Of a DNA stretch of 64,000 nucleotides, positions 16,890 through 23,613 are shown piece after piece. The position numbers and the translations under genes are program-made. Source of the stretch: Algimonas porphyrae (GTDB lineage: Bacteria; Pseudomonadota; Alphaproteobacteria; Caulobacterales; Maricaulaceae); assembly GCF_041429795.1 (NCBI RefSeq), contig NZ_CP163424.1, positions 310,001-374,000 of the forward strand, read 5' to 3'. The notes beneath the pieces were generated by a model that did no database searches, was not told where the DNA came from, and saw nothing but the letters and a program-made list of their open reading frames with translations. The number at the start of each line of letters is the position of its first letter. Positions within the stretch are counted from its first letter, which is position 1.

Positions 16890-17035
16890 CCAGCTCCGTC
16901 GATCTCGGCCAGGCCTGCATGATCCTGTCGCGCGAGCTGAACACACCGATCCCATACTGGCAGTCTCTGACCGTCAGTGAGCTTAACGAAAAATGGTCGG
17001 TGTTTCGCCAACTCTATCCCCCGGCCCCGAACTGA
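16883..17035 (+). CDS. gpE' frameshift extension of the tail assembly chaperone
   Basis: After -1 slippage at G GGA AAC (16877-16883), translation would continue in the other frame for 50 codons to the TGA at 17033-17035, giving a 153-residue E-E' fusion. The extension reads RLTSSVDLGQACMILSREL and ends WSVFRQLYPPAPN, with a Trp-rich segment as in other E' parts. An ATG at 16919 could give a free 38-residue form but has no good ribosome-binding site. The frame stays open right up to the tape measure gene's leader. Confidence 0.7.
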   Translation, partial: RLTSSVDLGQACMILSRELNTPIPYWQSLTVSELNEKWSVFRQLYPPAPN

Positions 17036-17053
17036 CCAAAAAGAGGAGGCGAT

Positions 17054-19603
17054 ATGAGCAGCAAGCTGATCAAAGTCGGGCTCCTCATCTCAGGACAGCT
17101 TTCGCCGTCCGTCAAGCAGGCCACAGACGGGGCTGTTACAAACCAGCGGCGTATCGGCACGGCGATCGAGCAGGTCAATGACCGGCTCGGACAAGGCCGC
17201 GAAGCGCGGCGCTACGGTCGCCTTCTCAATGAGCTGAAGCGAAAGCAGCAGGGTCTCGGCAATAGTTCTGAACGTCTGGACCGAGGTATTGAAGAGGTTC
17301 AACGGCGCTATAATGCGGCGCGCCGCGCGGCTGGTTTCTATGCCGACGAAGTTGATGACGTCACACGCAAGACACGCGCGCTGGGCGATGCGCAGCGGCG
17401 CAATCATGACGCGATCGGCGCTGGCTTTGATCGGACGACAGTTGGCAGGGCTGTGGCCATGGGCGGGCTTGCCATTGCCGGTACTGGCCTGGTTTCTGAA
17501 GGTAACCGGGAAGAAGAGGGACTTTACCTTCGCACCGTCATCAATGCGCGTGATGGCGACAAGGACGCCGCTGTCAGACGATCGAGAACCGCCGCTCAGG
17601 CCTTTGCGAGAGATAGCCTGGCCGATGAAGCCGAGTTGATCGATATCGAATATGCGCTCAACAGCGCCAGCCTGGAAGAGGATGTGGCGCGGGCTGGGTC
17701 GCGCATGGTCCACAAGCTGTCCAAGATTACACGCGGCCAGAGTGGTCAGGTCGGCGAGATTGTCGCGACGACCTTCAATAACCTCGGCGATCAGATGACG
17801 GGCTCGGCCGAAGAGAAGATGACCGAGATCGGCAACATCTATGCCCGCACCCAGTTCAAGTATCAGATCCGGGATTTTGGCCAGCTGGGCGCATCGATGG
17901 AATATGCATCGGCAGCCTCGGCCTCAGCCCGTCTTGATCTGGTTCAGACAGCCGCCGTCATCGGACAACTCAATACGGCTGGGCTGCAGGGATCACGGGC
18001 CGGTACTGCTTTTTCAGCTGTCATGCGCAACATGACAAAGGCGGCTGACGAGCTCGGCTTCACCATGCGGCGCGGGGCGGATGGTGGTCTGGATCTGATC
18101 GGCACGCTCGCTGATCTCGAGGCGTCGCTGGACGGGCTCAGTGTCGATGAGCGCTCCGATCTGCTGGGCACGCTGTTCGGCGAAGAAGGCAAGGTCGCCA
18201 TCGTTCCGCTGCTCGGCAAGCTGGAGGAGCTTCGGGACGGACATGCCGAACTGGCTGACGCGGCACAGTCCGATCTGGTCAATGAAGAATATGCGCGCTT
18301 CCTGAACAGCACAAATGGCATGTGGCGTCAGGGTCGCCAGCTGATCGGTCAGCTGGTGACCGCAATCGGGTCTGACATGATGCCGGTCGTCAGCGTCGTC
18401 GGTCGTGCGATCGGCGGGACATTGAAAGGTCTGACCTGGGCGATCGAAAATGTGCCGGGACTGGGGCTCACAATCGGTGTGCTGACGACCTTCATCATCG
18501 GCGCGGCCTTCGCCATGGGCACTGCGACGACGGCGACATGGGCATGGAACGCCGCCATGCAGGTCTCGACCAACAGGCGCATGCTCGCCTTCTATGATGC
18601 GCTCAAGGGCCGGATAATCGGCGTCACCCTTGCACAGCGCGCATCGACGGCTGCGGAAGTTGGCGGAAGTCTGGCTCGCGCCAGATCCGGACGCGTGATG
18701 GCGGCATGGGCTTCGACGGCGGGCACAGGCGCACGCCAGGTCGGGTTGCTCGGCCGGGCTTTGCGCTTCGCGGCCATCGGTGTCCGTGCGATCGGTCTAG
18801 CCCTGACCGCTAATCCCATTGGTATCGTCGTCGGCCTGGTCGCGCTGGGGGCCTTTGCGATTTACAAGGCGTGGCGTCCGATCAAGGCTTTCTTTGGCGG
18901 TCTCTGGTCGGAAATCGGCCCGCCCGTGATGGCATTCGGATCCGGCATCACGCGCATTGGTCAGTTCCTGTACCGGATAAACCCACCCTTGCGCCTGGTC
19001 ATGGGCGGCTTACGCCAAATCGGCGCTGCGGTCCGATGGGTCGGTGGGTTGCTAAGCCCGATGGAGGGCGAATTCGAAGGCGCGGCCAATGCGGGCGCGC
19101 GCTTTGGCCGTCTGCTGAAGGGCATCTTCAGCTGGTCGCCGATCGGGCTGGTGTCGCGTGCCTGGAAGAATGTGGCTGTTTTTTACGGCAATCTATTCGG
19201 GCAGATAAAATCGCTTGCGGGTGAGGCCGTCAAAGCGATCGGTGAGAAACTGGCCGCCCCGTTCCGCTGGGTCGGTAATCTGTGGAACCGGATCCGGGGT
19301 GTGAAGAGCGAAGCGGCCGGGCTTGGCGTCGCGGCTAACGACAATGATATAGCGTCGATCGGGTCTGCCTTTGCCGAGGCTGAAGGCTTCGATGCATCAG
19401 GCCGTCCGGTCGAACCATCCGAGCGCCTGCAGCCGCCCGCACCAGCCGGGCCTGTGTCCGGACCCGTCACACAGAACACATATGAAGGCGACCGGTTGGA
19501 GGCCCATTTTCATGGGGTGCTCGACGGTGAGGAAGCGGCTCGCCGCCTCGAGCCGTTTCTCGATGAACGGTCGCGCAGACGCGCCGAGGCAGGCCTGCGA
19601 TGA
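17054..19603 (+). CDS. Tail tape measure protein
   Basis: An 849-residue protein of the P2 T/TP901 tape measure type. The first 170 residues are helical and Lys/Arg-rich; the TP901 core (FARDSLADEAELIDIEYALNSASL, GEIVATTFNNLGDQMTG, ARTQFKYQIRDFGQLGASMEYAS) spans about 180-420. Hydrophobic stretches lie near residues 470-495 and 580-605 (AIGVRAIGLALTANPIGIVVGLVALGAFAIY). The C-terminus is Pro-rich and ends in an acidic helix. Protein length sets tail length, so this predicts a mid-sized tail. A GAGGAGG site precedes the ATG. Confidence 0.93.
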   Translation: MSSKLIKVGLLISGQLSPSVKQATDGAVTNQRRIGTAIEQVNDRLGQGREARRYGRLLNELKRKQQGLGNSSERLDRGIEEVQRRYNAARRAAGFYADEVDDVTRKTRALGDAQRRNHDAIGAGFDRTTVGRAVAMGGLAIAGTGLVSEGNREEEGLYLRTVINARDGDKDAAVRRSRTAAQAFARDSLADEAELIDIEYALNSASLEEDVARAGSRMVHKLSKITRGQSGQVGEIVATTFNNLGDQMTGSAEEKMTEIGNIYARTQFKYQIRDFGQLGASMEYASAASASARLDLVQTAAVIGQLNTAGLQGSRAGTAFSAVMRNMTKAADELGFTMRRGADGGLDLIGTLADLEASLDGLSVDERSDLLGTLFGEEGKVAIVPLLGKLEELRDGHAELADAAQSDLVNEEYARFLNSTNGMWRQGRQLIGQLVTAIGSDMMPVVSVVGRAIGGTLKGLTWAIENVPGLGLTIGVLTTFIIGAAFAMGTATTATWAWNAAMQVSTNRRMLAFYDALKGRIIGVTLAQRASTAAEVGGSLARARSGRVMAAWASTAGTGARQVGLLGRALRFAAIGVRAIGLALTANPIGIVVGLVALGAFAIYKAWRPIKAFFGGLWSEIGPPVMAFGSGITRIGQFLYRINPPLRLVMGGLRQIGAAVRWVGGLLSPMEGEFEGAANAGARFGRLLKGIFSWSPIGLVSRAWKNVAVFYGNLFGQIKSLAGEAVKAIGEKLAAPFRWVGNLWNRIRGVKSEAAGLGVAANDNDIASIGSAFAEAEGFDASGRPVEPSERLQPPAPAGPVSGPVTQNTYEGDRLEAHFHGVLDGEEAARRLEPFLDERSRRRAEAGLR

Positions 19604-20007
19604 GCGAGACAATGCTGGCCCTAGGTGACTTCCGCTTTGCCATCGGCACAGCGGCTTATCAGACCCTGACGCGAACGCGCCGTTACAACTGGACGGAACA
19701 GGGTCGTGTCGGACGTCGGCCAGCCCTGCAGTTTCTGGGACGCGGGTCAGAAACCATCCAGCTCGAAGGGGTGATCTACCCGCATTTTCGCGGCGGTCTG
19801 GATCAGGTCGCGCGGATGGACGCCATAGCCGGTCAGGGTGATCCGATGCTGCTGGTTGATGGCCGAGGCTTCAATCATGGATCGTGGGCGGTCCGCGAAA
19901 TTAGTGAAGTGAAAAGTCATATCGATGAATCCGGCATTGCCTTCAAGCAGTCCTTTACCGTGCATCTGATCTGCTACAGCGGCGCTGACGAGGCGCGCGG
20001 GCAATGA
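19600..20007 (+). CDS. Phage tail protein U (P2 U-like)
   Basis: A 135-residue protein with the P2 U pattern: MLALGDFRFAIGTAAYQTLTRTRRYNW, LQFLGRGSETIQLEGVIYPHFRGGLDQVARMDAIAG and MLLVDGRGFNHGSWAVREISEVKSHID. It is thought to act in tail completion or tube termination. The ATG overlaps the tape measure stop (ATGA) and its own stop overlaps gpX. Confidence 0.9.
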   Translation: MSETMLALGDFRFAIGTAAYQTLTRTRRYNWTEQGRVGRRPALQFLGRGSETIQLEGVIYPHFRGGLDQVARMDAIAGQGDPMLLVDGRGFNHGSWAVREISEVKSHIDESGIAFKQSFTVHLICYSGADEARGQ

Positions 20008-20207
20008 CCTACCGAACTGTCGAAGGCGATGTGCTGGACCGGATCGTGCATGATCATTACGGCCAAACGGTTGGTCGGGTTGAAGCTGTGCTTGATGCCA
20101 ATCCGGTGCTGCGCGATCAGCCGCCCATTCTGCCCGCTGGTCTCATCATCAGCCTGCCATCCTTCACGCCCGTCGTCGCGGATTCGCGGGTGAGGCTCTG
20201 GTCATGA
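20004..20207 (+). CDS. Phage tail protein X (LysM-like)
   Basis: A 67-residue protein beginning TYRTVEGDVLDRIVHDHYGQTVGRVEAVLDANPVL, a LysM-like motif, and ending LPAGLIISLPSF as in P2 X. It likely binds peptidoglycan or helps tail assembly at the baseplate. It sits between U and D with 4-base overlaps on both sides, the standard order. Confidence 0.92.
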   Translation: MTYRTVEGDVLDRIVHDHYGQTVGRVEAVLDANPVLRDQPPILPAGLIISLPSFTPVVADSRVRLWS

Positions 20208-21208
20208 AGCCCGTCTATCAGATCAGCGCCAATGGACGTGACATCACAGACAAGATCGGGGATCACCTGATGCGTCTGACGGTGGTGGATGAGGCCGGAA
20301 TAACGTCCGATCGCATCACTCTTAAACTCTCTAACCGCGATCATGCGCTCGAGCATCCGCCAAAGGGCATGACGCTGGCTGTGCGCATGGGATATGACGT
20401 GCCGCAATACGCCATGGGGCTCTACGTCGTCGACACGATCGAGAGCACGGGCAATCCCCATACGCTGACCATCGGGGCCAAGGCGGCCGACATGACAGGT
20501 GAGATGAAGGCCCCAAAGACGCGCAGCTGGCCGCTGCAGGATTTTGCGAGTATCGTCGGCACTATTGCGGCCGAATATGGGCTGGAGCCCGCCGTCTCGG
20601 CCGCGCTGGGCGCGATCGTTCCCGTCCAGATCCCCTATGCCCAGATCGAGCAGGACGCGGAAAGCGACCTGCAGTTTCTGACGCGATTGGCCGAGCAATA
20701 TGATGCAGTGGCAAAGCCGAGCGGCGGGAGGCTGATTTTCGTGCCACGAGGTCGACTGGTGTCGAGAACGGGTAAGGACGCTCACAAAGTGCTGATCGAC
20801 CAAGGCAGCGTCTCCAGCTGGTCGGCGCGCGCACCGGACCGCAGCAAGTTTGCCGGTGTCTCGGCGCGCTGGATCAATTCGGCCACGGAGACGAGTGAAC
20901 GGGTCCGGTTCGGCCCGGACGGCCCGACTTACACGATGAACACACCGTTCAGCAGTGAGGCGGAAGCGCTGAAAGCCGCGCAATCCAAGCATGCGCAGCT
21001 GGCGCGGCAGACGGCGACCCTGTCAATCGAGATGCCGGGCAACCCTGAAGTCGAAGCCGAAGCTGTTGTCGTCTTCACGACAAAGGACCCTCTCGCGCAT
21101 GGTGAATGGATCGTCAGGCGGGTTGAGCATGAATTATCGGGCGGCGCGAATGGTCGCTTCTCAACACGAATGGAGCTTGAACCTCCAACGGAAGAACTGC
21201 AGCCGTGA
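20204..21208 (+). CDS. Late control/baseplate hub protein D
   Basis: A 334-residue P2 D-like protein, the hub that connects tube and spike. Features are FSISANGRDITDKIGDHLMRLTVVDEAG-type N-terminus (YQISANGRDITDKIG), DRITLKLSNRDHAL, GLYVVDTIESTGNPHTLTIGAKAADMTGEMKAPKTRSW, IEQDAESDLQFLTRLAEQYDAVAKPSGG and EAEAVVVFTTKDPLAHGEWIVRRVEHELSG. It closes the collinear tail operon. Everything after it is accessory or rearranged. Confidence 0.93.
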   Translation: MKPVYQISANGRDITDKIGDHLMRLTVVDEAGITSDRITLKLSNRDHALEHPPKGMTLAVRMGYDVPQYAMGLYVVDTIESTGNPHTLTIGAKAADMTGEMKAPKTRSWPLQDFASIVGTIAAEYGLEPAVSAALGAIVPVQIPYAQIEQDAESDLQFLTRLAEQYDAVAKPSGGRLIFVPRGRLVSRTGKDAHKVLIDQGSVSSWSARAPDRSKFAGVSARWINSATETSERVRFGPDGPTYTMNTPFSSEAEALKAAQSKHAQLARQTATLSIEMPGNPEVEAEAVVVFTTKDPLAHGEWIVRRVEHELSGGANGRFSTRMELEPPTEELQP

Positions 21209-21222
21209 GCGAAACAGTTGAC

Positions 21223-21621
21223 CTATTTCCAGACGTCGATCGTCGGTGCTGGCTGTTTGACGTTGTCCTTAGGTCTCTCACATGCAGCTTTAGCAGCTCG
21301 ACAAGCAGCATAACCATCAGGGCTTTTATCGATCAGTTTATTGTAATTATGAAAGCACGCCTTCTCCCCATAGGCCTCGACGGCGCGTGCCAGACAGGCT
21401 TTGCGCGTGGCGGCTTGGCGCATCCCCTCCAGCCGCGCCCGGCTCGTTCTCAGCGTCTTGTGCGTGCTGCACAGATCCTGACTCGTCAGTGCGCGGTGCT
21501 CTTCACAGCTATACGACACGATCTCTGTCTTCGCGTCTCCACTTTGCGCCAGAGCAGGGACCGTCAAAAGGGCGGTCGCTGCGATCGCCGTCATCATCAT
21601 TTTCATGGTCATCGTCCTCAT
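21223..21621 (-). CDS. Secreted Cys-rich small protein of unknown function (prophage cargo)
   Basis: A 132-residue protein encoded against the tail operon. The ATG at 21621 is preceded by GAGGAG with a 4-base spacer. The N-terminus (about residues 1-26, ending VPALAQ) is a clear Sec signal peptide with an AxA-type cleavage site. The mature part has six cysteines (SCEE, LCST, KACL, ACFHN, AACRA, AACER) and many Lys/Arg, which suggests a disulphide-bonded periplasmic or exported protein. No family is recognised. Its opposite orientation and isolated start mark it as a moron or late insertion in the phage. Confidence 0.65.
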   Translation of the reverse strand: MRTMTMKMMMTAIAATALLTVPALAQSGDAKTEIVSYSCEEHRALTSQDLCSTHKTLRTSRARLEGMRQAATRKACLARAVEAYGEKACFHNYNKLIDKSPDGYAACRAAKAACERPKDNVKQPAPTIDVWK

Positions 21622-21675
21622 TGGGCTCCTCGGGACATCAAAGGCCATGACAGCGCTTCCGTCAATGCGGGGGCT

Positions 21676-21716
21676 GGGACACGCCAATGTCCCGAGCCGG
21701 GCAGAACACACTGCCC
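21676..21716. repeat. Two tandem 6-6-6 hairpins between cargo gene and methylase fragment
   Basis: GGGACA-N6-TGTCCC (21676-21693) is followed five bases later by GGGCAG-N6-CTGCCC (21699-21716). Both are perfect six-base arms around a six-base loop and similar in sequence. No T-run lies on either side, so they are not normal terminators. They lie between the secreted-protein gene and the reversed N-terminal methylase half, close to where that half stops resembling its family. Confidence 0.6.
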
Positions 21717-21719
21717 ACG

Positions 21720-21950
21720 TCAGCGCACGGCCGTGCGCATCCGATCCCGCAGCACTTCGATAAATTGAGGATAATGCCGCTGCAGGATCCGGAAAAGGGT
21801 GGCAACTTCGCCGTTCGCGTCATTAATGATTTCAGCTTTGGGACGGCTGCGACGCCGCAGAAACACGCCGCCCATACCCACAAAGGCCTCGGCGTAGAGA
21901 TTATGAGGCGTCTCGGCAATGAGCGAACAGATGGACTTTGAACGGTTCAT
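21720..21950 (-). pseudogene. DNA adenine methylase, N-terminal half, inverted
   Basis: The reverse-strand frame reads SLIAETPHNLYAEAFVGMGGV (about 21926 downward), then FLRR..RPKAEIINDANGEVATLFRILQRHYPQFIEVL. This is motif I (FVGMGG, AdoMet binding) and the IND motif of D12/Dam-type N6-adenine methylases. It ends at a stop after RMRTAVR, without the target-recognition domain, and its first residues before SLIAET come from DNA shared with the facing fragment. The C-terminal half lies on the opposite strand next to it, so the gene was broken by a rearrangement that inverted this part. It cannot make an active enzyme alone. Confidence 0.75.
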
Positions 21951-22227
21951 CCGGACCTATGACCGCGCGGGCGTGCTCTTCTATCTGGACCCGCCTTATA
22001 TGGGCTCGGAGGACGATTATGATGCGCCTTTCCAGCGCGAGGACTTCCAGCGTCTGGCCGACTGTTTACGAGCCCTGAAAGGTCGGTTCATTCTCTCTAT
22101 CAATGACACGCAAGATGTCCGCGACATCTTCGCCTTCTGCGATCTGCAGCCGGTCGAACTCTCTTACCAAATCAGTGCGTCCGGTCCGACGAAGGCCCGC
22201 GAGCTCATTCTGACGGGCGGTGGATGA
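21919..22227 (+). pseudogene. DNA adenine methylase, C-terminal half
   Basis: The forward frame gives MDFERFIRTYDRAGVLFYLDPPYMG, followed by FQREDFQRLADCLRALKGRFILSINDTQDVRDIF and a beta-rich end. DPPY is the catalytic motif IV of N6-adenine methylases, and the rest matches the C-terminal part of Dam-like enzymes of Mu-like prophages. The N-terminal AdoMet motif is missing in this orientation but present on the other strand at 21720-21926. About 70 residues around the target-recognition domain are not found. It is coupled to the next gene by ATGA, so translation through it may still matter. Confidence 0.78.
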
Positions 22228-22556
22228 CCGCAGAGGGTTTCCATAAAGAAGCTGAGCCACTTCAGGTGATCGGGGCCATCCGGGACAGTTTTCAGGATGC
22301 GGCGTTCGTCTACAAGAACGGCTCCTGTTTCGAGCTCTATCGTATCCTACGCACCATATTTCCTGAGGCTCGGCCGTGGACGAATTTCGATCATGTCTGG
22401 GTGGAGATCGCCGGGAAGCTCTATGACATCGATGGGCTGCGGTCAGCCGGAACCGAGGGGTTGAGCCCCATGTGGGGCGATACAGCTCTGATGGAGCGCG
22501 CGCACGGATGGAAGTGGCGCTCTGTCTGGCGCGTCGATCAGGCGATGGAATGTTGA
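22224..22556 (+). CDS. Unknown phage-type protein
   Basis: A 110-residue soluble protein that overlaps the methylase fragment by 4 bases. The core reads FVYKNGSCFELYRILRTIFPEARPW and FDHVWVEIAGKLYDIDG. The NGSCFELY...DHVW.....YDIDG arrangement recalls small phage proteins with a Cys followed by a His/Asp pair, reminiscent of a papain-like or transglutaminase-like triad; that resemblance is mine and not verified. No signal peptide or membrane segment is seen. The next gene begins inside its last codons. Confidence 0.6.
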   Translation: MTAEGFHKEAEPLQVIGAIRDSFQDAAFVYKNGSCFELYRILRTIFPEARPWTNFDHVWVEIAGKLYDIDGLRSAGTEGLSPMWGDTALMERAHGWKWRSVWRVDQAMEC

Positions 22557-22858
22557 TTGTTTCGCGACATGCGGCGCTCCGTATGCGTCAGAGGCTTGGC
22601 TTGAACCGGCGTTCAGTCGAGCGTCACATTCTCGTGGTCAATGAACAGGGTTTGCGTCGTGGGGAGTTGTCAGGAGAGGTCAGGCGATGGATGGACGCAC
22701 TCAGATATAGTGGAAAGGTTGCGACCTGGGCGATCATATATTTAGACTATGCCTATCTGATGCGCGGCCTGACGATCGTTACCGTTGTCCCGGTCCCCGC
22801 CCGGTTCCGCGCCCGCCTCAGACGGCTCACGGCCAGACGCAAAGGGAATTCAAGGTGA
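22550..22858 (+). CDS. Small basic protein of unknown function
   Basis: A 102-residue protein starting MLIVSRHAALRMRQRLGLNRRSVERHI, followed by beta strands (VATWAIIYLDYAYLMRGLTIVTVVPVP) and an Arg-rich tail. The HA..R...R N-terminus and beta sheet are like the small RelE-type/DUF4258 proteins found in phages, but no catalytic residues can be named. It overlaps the previous gene by 7 bases and ends five bases before the second copy of the promoter-like element. Confidence 0.6.
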   Translation: MLIVSRHAALRMRQRLGLNRRSVERHILVVNEQGLRRGELSGEVRRWMDALRYSGKVATWAIIYLDYAYLMRGLTIVTVVPVPARFRARLRRLTARRKGNSR

Positions 22859-22862
22859 GCAA

Positions 22863-22915
22863 CCTGACATCTGTCAGTCTGTTTCCTTACGCCTCTATGC
22901 GCGAAAAGGGGTCAT
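22863..22915 (+). promoter_or_regulatory. Candidate promoter/operator, copy B of the two-copy prophage element
   Basis: This block begins CCTGACATCTGTCAG (dyad CTGACA-N2-TGTCAG), continues with TGTTTCC and ends GGGGTCAT, matching copy A at 5300-5351 with only one single-base gap in between. It lies 40 bases upstream of the ATG of the secreted-protein gene at 22956. The match makes it likely that this gene is expressed together with the capsid operon, so it belongs to the prophage. Confidence 0.55.
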
Positions 22916-22955
22916 CGACACGCACACAGTCAATCACACTCGCCCGGAGACTTCC

Positions 22956-23345
22956 ATGAAATTCCATCCCTTCCGATCTGCTGGAGCCGCCCTTCTGGCA
23001 CTCGCATTTACGTTCCTCTCCCTGCTCATGTCGGCCCCTTTCGCCAGCGCATCAGCGCCAGACTTCATCAGTGATGCTCCGCATGCCGCCGCTCTTCATC
23101 AGATCGATCTCCAGCTGGAATGCGTCGTCGTTCAAGGGGAAGGCCCGACATTCCTGACAATTTCTGCTAGTCCTGATGTGCTGGCGCAGGACGTGTCCGG
23201 GCCAGCTGCGCATACTGTCCGTTTCGACGTCGCACTCGAGCGACAACTGAACGGCCATACAGAGCTCAAGTACAGTCTCGTACCTGCGGCGAACACGCTT
23301 ACATCCCCCTTCATCGCTCAACCTCTTACTCAGTCTATCGACTGA
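22956..23345 (+). CDS. Secreted small protein of unknown function, last gene of the prophage
   Basis: A 129-residue protein with a signal peptide (MKFHPFRSAGAALLALAFTF... ending about SAPFASASA, residue 34). The mature part is beta-rich and has one Cys (LECVVV) and no transmembrane segment. No family is recognised. ATG at 22956 follows CGGAGA by five bases. It stands alone behind the copy-B promoter element and before the hairpin/terminator at 23366, so it is probably transcribed as a single gene. It might alter the host envelope (lysogenic conversion), which is inference from export and place. Confidence 0.65.
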   Translation: MKFHPFRSAGAALLALAFTFLSLLMSAPFASASAPDFISDAPHAAALHQIDLQLECVVVQGEGPTFLTISASPDVLAQDVSGPAAHTVRFDVALERQLNGHTELKYSLVPAANTLTSPFIAQPLTQSID

Positions 23346-23365
23346 CAGCCATAAACCCGCGAGCA

Positions 23366-23436
23366 GGTGTCCCTGCGAAGGTGCTGGAGGGGCTCTCAAA
23401 TGGCTCTCAAAGCGCCCTCGCGGGGACACCAATTTT
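23366..23436 (+). terminator. Long hairpin terminator after the last prophage gene
   Basis: GGTGTCCCTGCGA (23366-23378) pairs with TCGCGGGGACACC (23418-23430) over 13 positions with one G-U, and AATTTTTG follows. The loop holds a tandem direct repeat, GGCTCTCAAA at 23391 and 23402. The arms and U-run fit an intrinsic terminator for the 22956 gene. The long loop could also form part of a stable RNA. Confidence 0.65.
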
Positions 23437-23475
23437 TGCGCGCTACGACACCCCATACGGGGTGAATAGAATGAA

Positions 23476-23520
23476 AAAGCCCTGGACGGGCTTTCGTGTG
23501 TCCTGCGGACACCTTCTTTT
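23476..23520 (+). terminator. Two further hairpins before kdsA
   Basis: AAAGCCC-TGGAC-GGGCTTT (23476-23494) is a perfect seven-base stem, and GTGTCC-TGC-GGACAC (23498-23512) is followed by CTTCTTTT. Together with the hairpin at 23366 they form a block that insulates the prophage from kdsA. The end of the prophage may lie within or just after this block, but I found no repeat that would prove it. Confidence 0.6.
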
Positions 23521-23613
23521 GTTGGCTACAGCAATCTTGCGCCCTTGCCGAATTTAGCGGTTTCCTGCGCGGACTTCGCGCCATAAGTCTGCGTCCATGA
23601 AAAGGAGCGTTTC

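Larger units (their letters stand above)
1..23520 (+). mobile_element. Mu-like prophage, late (head and tail) half; left end outside the window
   Basis: A continuous set of phage structural genes runs rightwards from the window edge to gpD at 21208, followed by accessory genes up to about 23345 and hairpins to about 23520. The head genes are Mu type (gp27, gp28, DUF935 portal, F-like, I protease, gpT) and the tail genes are P2 type (V, W, J, I, FI, FII, E, T, U, X, D). The right boundary is inferred from where kdsA and other host genes begin; I could not locate a terminal repeat or target duplication. Transposase, repressor and lysis genes would lie left of the window, so intactness cannot be judged. 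Confidence 0.85.

Noticed and set aside
1-21208. Gene transfer agent instead of a prophage
   Set aside because: The head genes are Mu type (DUF935 portal, F, I, gpT) and the tail is P2-type contractile with sheath; RcGTA-type agents have different, non-contractile tail genes.
21205-21768. Forward reading frame of 187 codons starting inside the gpD stop
   Set aside because: Its composition (long Ser/Arg/His runs) is that of a frame opposite a real gene; the reverse strand has a signal peptide and ribosome-binding site. Only its first ten codons might be a relic of the methylase start.
23052-23456. Reverse-strand frame of 134 codons over the terminator region
   Set aside because: It runs through the hairpins and opposite a gene with a clear signal peptide; no family pattern or ribosome-binding site.
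22860-23613. Exact right end (att) of the prophage
   Set aside because: No target duplication can be identified without the left end, which lies outside the window.
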